Source of the DNA: Phocoena phocoena | Taxonomy: Eukaryota; Chordata; Mammalia; Artiodactyla; Phocoenidae | Direction: 5' to 3' | Length of the DNA: 64,000 nucleotides | Assembly: GCF_963924675.1 (NCBI RefSeq) | Contig: NC_089221.1 | Location: 87,106,296 to 87,170,295 of the forward strand | Shown: piece by piece, positions 57,160-64,000 of the stretch | How positions within the stretch are numbered: the first letter of the stretch is position 1 | Layout: every line of letters starts with the position of its first letter | Made by a program: the position numbers and the translations under genes | Notes under the pieces: model-generated | The model's database searches: none | The model's input: only the letters and a program-made list of their open reading frames with translations | What the model was told of the DNA's origin: nothing

Positions 57160-57355
57160 TAGCTCTGCAGTCATTGAGCAGAGAATTTAATCTCTCTGAG
57201 CCCCAATTTCTGTTATTTGTAAAACAGGTAACTAACATTTACTTTGAGGCAGTGTTTTAACAATTAGATATAATATATGTAAAGTACTTAGCACAATGAT
57301 TGATATACAGAGAGTGATCGATATATGGTAGTTGTTATTATTTCTAGATTTTTTT
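57160..57355 (+). mobile_element. MIR SINE
   Basis: AATTTAATCTCTCTGAGCCC, CAATTTCTGTTATTTGTAAA, ATGTAAAGTACTTAGCACAA and TATGGTAGTTGTTATTATTT give a clear MIR. Confidence 0.88.
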
Positions 57356-57628
57356 CCTCTTCAGTTATAGAATGTTATCGTTAATAAATAAGAAAGGAAA
57401 AAGAGGTCTTCAGATATTCTTATCTTCTTTCCAACAGAGATATTTCTCTGTCCTTCACAACATTCCAATTACCTTTCAAATCCTTTCCCTACCTTCCTTT
57501 TTAAGCAACTAACTAATAAATGTAGAAGAACAGCCAAATTCCCAGTGAGCAAATACTTCTGGCATAGTAGTGAAGAAGGCATCTTACTGTGAAAAGTGAA
57601 GGAGGTAATAATTAATAGAATGGCCTTT

Positions 57629-57870
57629 TAAGTCAGGCAGACGGAACTGGGTTTGATCTACTCCAGACATTTGCTTGCTGAGTCACAATGTAAAAGTTAC
57701 TTAGCATTTCTTATTTATTTCCTCTTATGTAAAGTGGGCAAAATAACAGTATGTCTTCATTGAATATAAAGTAATACATATATGAGAAAATTTTAAAAAC
57801 TTAAAATTTAGTGCATTGTCTGGCAGGTGGCAAATAATTTATAAATAGAATCTTATTGATATGTCTCCTT
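57629..57870 (+). mobile_element. MIR SINE
   Basis: AAGTCAGGCAGACGGAACTG, GGTTTGATCTACTCCAGACA, TGCTGAGTCACAATGTAAAA, GTTACTTAGCATTTC and TGCATTGTCTGGCAGGTGGC fit MIR in the same orientation as its two neighbours. Confidence 0.85.
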
Positions 57871-58570
57871 CTGCTTCTACTTTCACTTCCTAATATTCTT
57901 CTCTGATAATAGTCAAAACTATTTACCTTTGGAATATGAATTTTAACAAGGTATTTATTGCCCAAGATTCTCAAATAAGATCTTTTACATGCTTTGTAGT
58001 GTTTCTTATAAATTAACCAGGTAAGGGTTGGTACTCGTGCAAAGCTGTCAAGTGTTTTGCTTGAACATGGGATTTATATGTCCACAAAGGAAAATAAATT
58101 GTGATCCCAAGAAATGCCTAGTGTCTGCTAGCAATTATAGTCATGGAAAGCCATCAGTGAATTTTTTTATTGCTTAGCTGCTTTTGTTGCTATCATAGTA
58201 GCTATATTTATTATTATTACTACATGGTCTAACATTTTACCCATGTTAAAAGATACATGGGAGAAGGTAAACATAATTTGGATACTTCCCTAATTCAATT
58301 GTGGCACATAAGAGATTCCCAAGTTTTTCTGGTTGGGAAGGCAAATGTTAGAATTCTGAGGTTCTTGATGCAAAGGAGTAAGATTATGTGTTGGAAAGCA
58401 TCTCCTAGTTATATTTTCTTCCCACCTGGACTAGGCATCTCTAAAGGGGAAAATGCATTTTCTAGTTTATATACTCTATTTTTGCTCCTTGAAGTTTTCC
58501 ACAGAGAATAAGATTAGTTTATTTGAACCATTGGGGAAAATGGCCTAAAAATATAAGTATCCATCTACTA
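57871..58570. other. Unassigned
   Basis: No gene. An 84-codon frame at 58257-58511 has no recognised family and no coding support. Confidence 0.35.
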
Positions 58571-58574
58571 AACA

Positions 58575-58760
58575 AGCACTCATCACTAATCTTCTGTGTT
58601 TCACAAATTGTACTAAAGCTAAGCATACAGTGATAACCAGAACATTAGACCTGCCTTCCAGGGTGTCTCTTGGTCAGGAGATAGGAACAGATACATATTT
58701 AAATAATTGAACAAAATGCAATGTTTATTTTGCCAGACTTAGAAAAATCTATTGAAAGAG
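58575..58760 (+). mobile_element. Ancient mammalian repeat (L2-like module)
   Basis: GTACTAAAGCTAAGCATACA, GTGATAACCAGAACATTAGA, CCTGCCTTCCAGGGTGTCTC and ATTGAACAAAATGCAATG parallel the module at 13311 and 16370. Confidence 0.6.
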
Positions 58761-58897
58761 GGGGAAAAGTGTTTTTGTACCGTTTTAAGGCTTAACGGAG
58801 AAGATTAACATTTGAGCCATGAGAAGTTCAATACATGCACTAGAGATTAGGCTCTCAAGGGTTAAATTAAGAGAAATAGCAGGTAAAGAGTGTCAGC

Positions 58898-59000
58898 TGA
58901 AGAGAGGGAGAGAGAAAAAAAGTAGTGGAGAGTAGGGCAGGAGAGAGGAAGAAAGGAAGGAAGGGGAAGGGATAATAGGGGAGGGAAAAGAAATATAGGA
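58898..59000. repeat. GA-rich (GGAA)n-like tract
   Basis: About 100 bases almost entirely purine on the + strand (GAGAGGAAGAAAGGAAGGAA). Confidence 0.88.
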
Positions 59001-60984
59001 ACTGACTAAATATTAGGTCTTGGATATTAAACACCCTATTGCTACTGACAGGATATTGATGAGTTTCTAGTGGTATCAGATTATTGGTATAAATAACCAA
59101 GCCCTAAATCAACAAATCAATATTTTTGTTATCACATATTCTTTTAAAAATGCTCAATTCTCAGCCACAAGAAAAGGAATATAATAGTTTTATTTCCGAG
59201 ATTAATACCTTGTGGAAAATTTTTAGAATTCTTTCCCCCTGATCACTAATATAATAGAAAGGATGTGTTAAACACTAAATCAAAGTTTTCTTACGTAAGT
59301 CAAGTTTCTGAAACTCTTCTGCCCTTTAGGGATTTTTATCATTTTTCTAGAGGATGGCAGACTCTACCTTTGATAATGTATTTGTGTGATTTAGATAAAT
59401 TCATACTGATGTAGATAATTTCATAAGCTGTATTACCAACCACATTTGTTTGATTGAGTTACAATTCAAGAGAAAAATTTACTATAATTTTTATTACTTC
59501 TAAGTTTATGTCTAATAGGAAATATTCTTTATTCAGTTTTGTAGTGACTTTTTACTTATTTAATATAAAGGTTGTGTAATTCTTTGAACTTAACAGTTTA
59601 AATATAAGACCAAATTCAATACTTGATTGGTAACATCAATGCAGCTTAACAAAAATTGTGTCATTTGCAAGTAATTTACCTTATGAAATATTACTGAATC
59701 TTTAAAATTAATAAATATAAATTATAATAATATGTGTTTACTATAAAGTCTTATTTAATCAGAAAAGAAGTTAATTTATAAAGATAGTTTTAAGCAAGGC
59801 ATTATGTCTGAATGGTCCAGCTGGTTATTTCCATTCCATACTTCACCTTGACACTAAATTATCTACATCATAAAACAGAGTTTTATAGATTATCAACAAT
59901 ATTTTGAATTTATATCTAAAGTACAAGAATAGCTTTGAAGGTCACTTTTCTATTTTATCCAAATTGGTTAACAGTTTCTCTTAAGTTCCAGCTAATTGAA
60001 ATAGATAAAAATCATAAGCCTATTTTATTCTAAGGTAGAAGGTCAGCATGCATACAGTAGTAATGTGCTGTTCTTTTTACTGGCATAAATATTATAGATA
60101 ATTATTTTTTTTAGAGTCAGTGTAGTATAGGCTCAAATATGAAAGTGGATTAATAGTATTATATTAATTGTGATGATTGAACTATTTTTCATCAAGCTTT
60201 TATGCACACTGACCATGACAAATAGGAGGCAAACATTTACACAGATTGGTGGAAAATTCAAATTTAAATGTATCAACAATTGTTGCTTTAGTTCTTTTGA
60301 CTTCTTGAATTAGAGTAAGCACACTACTCATATTTGAAGAAGAAAACTAAGTTTCACAAGTACTATGCATATACTGACATGTCCTGTGTAAGAATGGCCG
60401 ACTAAGTCTAACGTGTTTGATTGACCAAAGTAATAAGTACCAGGTGGCCCATCAGTGGAAAAATGGCATACTTTATATGCTATAAAAAGAAGATAGTAGT
60501 CTAGGGCACCATGACATAACTAACTTGCCATAAACCCTGACCAGTCTCTTACTGGTGTAAAGAGAATATTTCTCTTTCCCATAACTTAGGGGAAAGTAGA
60601 TAGTTTCCAGAAGGAAAAAAATCATGCACAGAAAAAAATAGTGCACATTTTTAAGTACACGTTCAAGTTAAAATATATAATATAAATCCATTAATAGGAT
60701 TTCCTGTGGGGAGATGGAAATTAGAGTAAGATATGGTGATAAAGGAAATTAACTAATTAAAAACATGTATTGTTTCTAATGAATTGGGTTAAATCAAACA
60801 AAATTTCAAGGATAATAATATCTTACCTAAATTTACCCAAATAAAAGCAGAAAACTTAAGTGCAAAATGCTTTATTATTACCTAACAGTATAAAAAAGTA
60901 TAAAAGGTTTTGAGAAAATGTTGAAGTTGGAATATTCTTGATAATATAAAACAACATTATGGGAATAAAATGCTTCATATAAGT
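59001..60984. other. Unassigned AT-rich DNA
   Basis: No gene or recognised repeat. Confidence 0.35.
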
Positions 60985-61174
60985 GAAATTATATAAAGAC
61001 ACACAAAAAGCATATATATCTTTTTCTGACTTTGCAGAATGTCCTCAAGATCCATCCATGTTGTACTGTATATCACAACTTCTTCTCTTTGTTAGGCTGA
61101 ATAATATTCTATTGTATGTATATGGCACATTTTGTTTATCCATTCATGGGTTGATGGACACTTGTGTTGCTTTT

Positions 61175-61384
61175 TTTTTTTTTTTTTTTTTTGCCGTGCG
61201 CGGGCCTCTCACTGTTGTGGCCTCTCCTGTTGCGGAGCACAGGCTCCGGATACGCAGGCTCAGCGGCCATGGCTCACGGGCCCAGCCGCTCCGCGGCATG
61301 TGGGATCTTCCCGGACTGGGGCACGAACCCGTGTCCCCTGCATCGGTAGGTGTACTCCCAACCACTTTACCACCAGAGAAGCCC
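61175..61384 (-). mobile_element. CHR-group SINE 11 (reverse), nested in L1
   Basis: T run, full body and head ending CCAGAGAAGCCC. Perfect 12-bp duplication TGTGTTGCTTTT (61163-61174 and 61385-61396); the L1 text is continuous across it. Confidence 0.95.
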
Positions 61385-62559
61385 TGTGTTGCTTTTATGT
61401 TTTAGCTATTGTGAATAATGCTGCTATGAACATGGGCATATAAATATGTCTTTGAGACCCTGCTTTGAATTGTTGTGAGCATATACCCGGAAGTGGAATT
61501 ACTGGATTGCATGATAATTCTGTTTAAAAAATTTTGAGGAACTGTTTTCCATGGCAGCTGTACCATTTTACATTCCCACTAACAGTGCACAAGGGTTAAA
61601 TTTTCTCCATTTTCTCGCCATCATTTTTTTCAGTTTTTTTTTTTTTTTTTTTTTTTACAGTAATCATCCCAATTAGTGTGAGGTGATATTTCACTGTAGT
61701 TTTAATTCGCATTTCCCTAATGATTAGTGATGCTGAACATCTTTTCAAGTGCTTACTGGCCATTTGTATATCTTTGGAGAAATGTCTGAGTCATTTTTCC
61801 ATTTTTGAAGCGGGTTGTTTGCCTTTTGTTGTTAAGCTTCAGAAGTTCTCAATGTAGTATAAATATTAATTTCTTACCAGATATATGATATGCAAGTATT
61901 TTGTTGCCATTCTGTGTGCTTCGTTTTTACTCTTTTGATAGTGTATTTTGAGGCACACTTTAAAAATTGTTTTATGAAGTTCAGTTTGTCTACATTTTCT
62001 TTTGCTGCCTGTGCCTTTGGTGTCATATCCAAGAAATCACTGTCAAATCCAAAGCTTTTGCCCTGTGTTTTCTTCTAAGAGTTTAATAGTTTTAGGTCTT
62101 ACATTTAGGTCTTTGATACATTGTCAATTTTTGTTTATGGTATTAGGTGAGGGTCTAACTTTAGTCTTTTACATGTGCATATCTTGTTTTTTCAGCACCA
62201 TTTATTGAAAAGACTGTGTTTTTCTCTATTGAATGGTCCTGGTACTTTTGTTGAAAATCATTTGACCATATATGCAAGGGTTTATTTCTAGACACTCTAT
62301 TCTATTCCTTTGCTCTATATGTCTGTCTTATTGCCAGTACCACACAGTTTTGATTATTGTAGCATTGTATAAGCTTTGAAATCAGGAAGTGTGAGTCCTC
62401 CAGCTTTGTCCTTTTTCAGAATTGTTTTGGCCTTTTGGGGTCCCTTGGTAGTCCCTATGAATTTTAGGGTGGATTTTTATATTTATGTAAAAAACATCAT
62501 TGTGTTTTTGATAGGGATCAAATTAATTCAATTTGGATAGCATTGACATCTTAACAATA

Positions 62560-63032
62560 CATATCTTCCTTGATTTACAATGGGTTTATGTCCCCATAAA
62601 CCCATCATAAATTGAAAATATCATGAGTTGAAAATGCATTTAATACACCTAACCTACCAAACATCATAGCTTAGCCTAGCTCAGAAGAATTACATTAGCC
62701 TACAGTTGGGCAAAATCATCTAACATAAAGCCTGTTTTATAATAAACTGTTGAATATCTTATGTCATTTATTTAATACTGTACCAAATAATGAAAAACAG
62801 AATGGTTGTATGTGTACCAGTTGTTTACCCTCATGATTACACGGCTAACTGGGAGCTTCAGCTTGTTGGCACTGCCCAGCATCATGAGAGAGTATCATAG
62901 TGCAAATTGCTAGCCCAGGAAAATATCAAAATTCAAAGTTCGAAGTAAGGTTTCTACAGAATGAGTATCAATTTCACACCATCATAAAGTTGAAAAATTG
63001 TAAGTCAAACTGTCATGAGTTGGGACCATCTG
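62560..63032. mobile_element. Tigger-group non-autonomous transposon (MER6-like)
   Basis: 473 bp flanked by TA (62558-62559 and 63033-63034). It has inverted ends based on CAGATGGTCCC...GACTTACAATGG (left copy decayed), and inner words CCTAACCTACCAAACATCAT and GCCTACAGTTGGGCAAAATC. The L1 on either side joins perfectly when it is removed (ATCTTAACAATA | CTAAGTCTTTC). I am fairly sure of the Tigger group, less so of the MER6 label. Confidence 0.75.
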
Positions 63033-64000
63033 TACTAAGTCTTTCAATCCATGAACATAGGATATCTTTCCTTTTATTTATGTCTTCTTTAATTTCTTTC
63101 AGAAATGTTTTATAGTTTTTATTGTATACAAATCTCTCACCTTCTTAGATAAGTTAATTCTTAAATATTTATTCTTTTGTTGCTATTATAAGTGGAATTG
63201 TTCTCTTAATTTCCTTTTCAGATTGTTCATTGTTTGTATAGAAATGCAACTGATTTTTGTATCCTGCTTGATATCCTGCTACTTTTCTGAATTTGTTTAT
63301 TAGTTTTAACAGTTTTTTGATAGAACTTTTAGAGTTTTTTACATACATGTAGAGTTGTCTAGATCATGTCACCAATGAACAGAGATAAACTTTACTTCCT
63401 TTCTGATTCACATGCCTCTGGCTTGGACTTCCAGTTCCATGTTGAATGGAAATGGTAAAAATGGGTATCCTTGCCTTGTTCCTGATCTTAGTTGAAAAGC
63501 TTTCAGTCTTTCACAATTGAGTATGATTTTTGCTGTGGGTTTTTCATATAAGTCACGTTAAAGTCGATTTCTTCTATTTCTAGTTTGTTGAGTGTTTTTA
63601 TCATGAAAGGGTGTTGAACTTTGTCAGATGCTTTTTCTGCATCAATTGAAATAATCATGTGGTTTTTAATCCTTCATTCTGTTAATATGGTGTATTACAT
63701 TGATTGATTTTCATGTGTTGAAGGATATTTGCATTCCAGGAGAATAATCCCACTTGATTGTGGTATATGATTCTTTTAATATGCTGTTGAATTCAGTCTG
63801 CTAGTATTTTGTTGAGGATTTTTGCATTAATGTTTATAAAAGATATTGGTCTGTAGTTTTAATTTGTCTGAGTTTGGTTTCAGGGTGATGCTGTCCTCAT
63901 GGAATGATTCAGAGAATATTCCCTCCTCTTCAATTTTGTGGAAAAGTTTGAGAAGGATTGGTGTTAATTCTTCTGTAAATGCTTGGTAGAATTCACCAGT

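Larger units (their letters stand above)
60985..64000 (-). mobile_element. Old L1 (reverse), runs off the window end
   Basis: The reverse strand carries an L1 from its ORF2 C-terminal end (GGCTGAATAATATTCTATTG at 61096) towards the reverse transcriptase at the right edge. Landmarks are AACTGTTTTCCATGGCAGCT (61541), TTTAGGTCTTTGATACATTG (62105), TCTTTCAATCCATGAACATA (63041) and GTTAATATGGTGTATTACAT (63680). The ORF2 frame is destroyed. A SINE (61175) and a DNA transposon (62560) sit inside it. A T run of about 24 lies at 61634-61657. Confidence 0.88.

Noticed and set aside
1..64000. CRISPR arrays, operons, phage or bacterial features
   Set aside because: None are present; the sequence is mammalian nuclear DNA. 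The only regularly spaced repeats are microsatellites, the 38-bp duplication, the SINE-internal duplication and the 40-bp LTR leader repeat.

Overview
The window is nuclear DNA of a mammal, almost certainly a cetacean (whale or dolphin). The best marker is a tRNA-derived SINE starting GGGCTTCCCTGGTGGCGCAG, present in 12 copies. It belongs to the cetartiodactyl CHR group, and the GC-rich short form seen here is the abundant cetacean one. L1 elements with laurasiatherian-type 5' and 3' UTRs and older mammalian repeats (MIR, L2, L3/CR1, Tigger, MLT1) agree with this. I find no host protein-coding gene and no intact RNA gene. It is an AT-rich, transposon-filled gene desert, and the long open frames are all transposon, SINE or low-complexity sequence. 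Family names come from my memory of consensus sequences, not from a database search.

Layout. 0-4.6 kb: a fairly young 5'-truncated L1 (438-2000) inside an old decayed L1, then a polypyrimidine tract and a small L1 3' end. 4.6-14 kb: mostly unassigned AT-rich DNA with sparse old repeats and one SINE. 14-25 kb: an L1 split by a SINE, more SINEs, and an L1 with a 5' inversion inserted in an LTR-like repeat. 25-33 kb: a long SINE, then a nested stack of old L1s with a MER8-like transposon and an unexplained GC-rich island. 33.5-36.9 kb: a nearly complete Tigger2-like transposon with a dead transposase. 37-42 kb: largely unassigned, ending in an ERV-like LTR with a leader of ~40-bp repeats. 42-45.4 kb: a U6 snRNA/L1 chimeric pseudogene, an MLT1 LTR, two SINEs at one target site, and a 34-nt half of a cysteine tRNA between 30-bp direct repeats. 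45-50 kb: quiet, one SINE. 50.2-55.4 kb: a 5.3-kb reverse-strand L1 with both ends but most of ORF1 missing. 55.4-61 kb: ancient repeats (L3/CR1, three MIRs). 61 kb to the end: an old reverse-strand L1 carrying a SINE and a Tigger-group transposon.

The parts do not form a pathway; they are a record of retrotransposition. Target-site duplications, many 9-17 bp and next to TTAAAA-like sites, show L1 machinery moving L1 itself, the SINEs, the U6 chimera and probably the tRNA half. I see no convincing undescribed biological system. The strongest observations are unusual retrotransposition products: the tailless tRNA half, the U6/L1 chimera, the twin-primed L1, the ORF1-deleted L1, and the LTR with a repeat-bearing leader.
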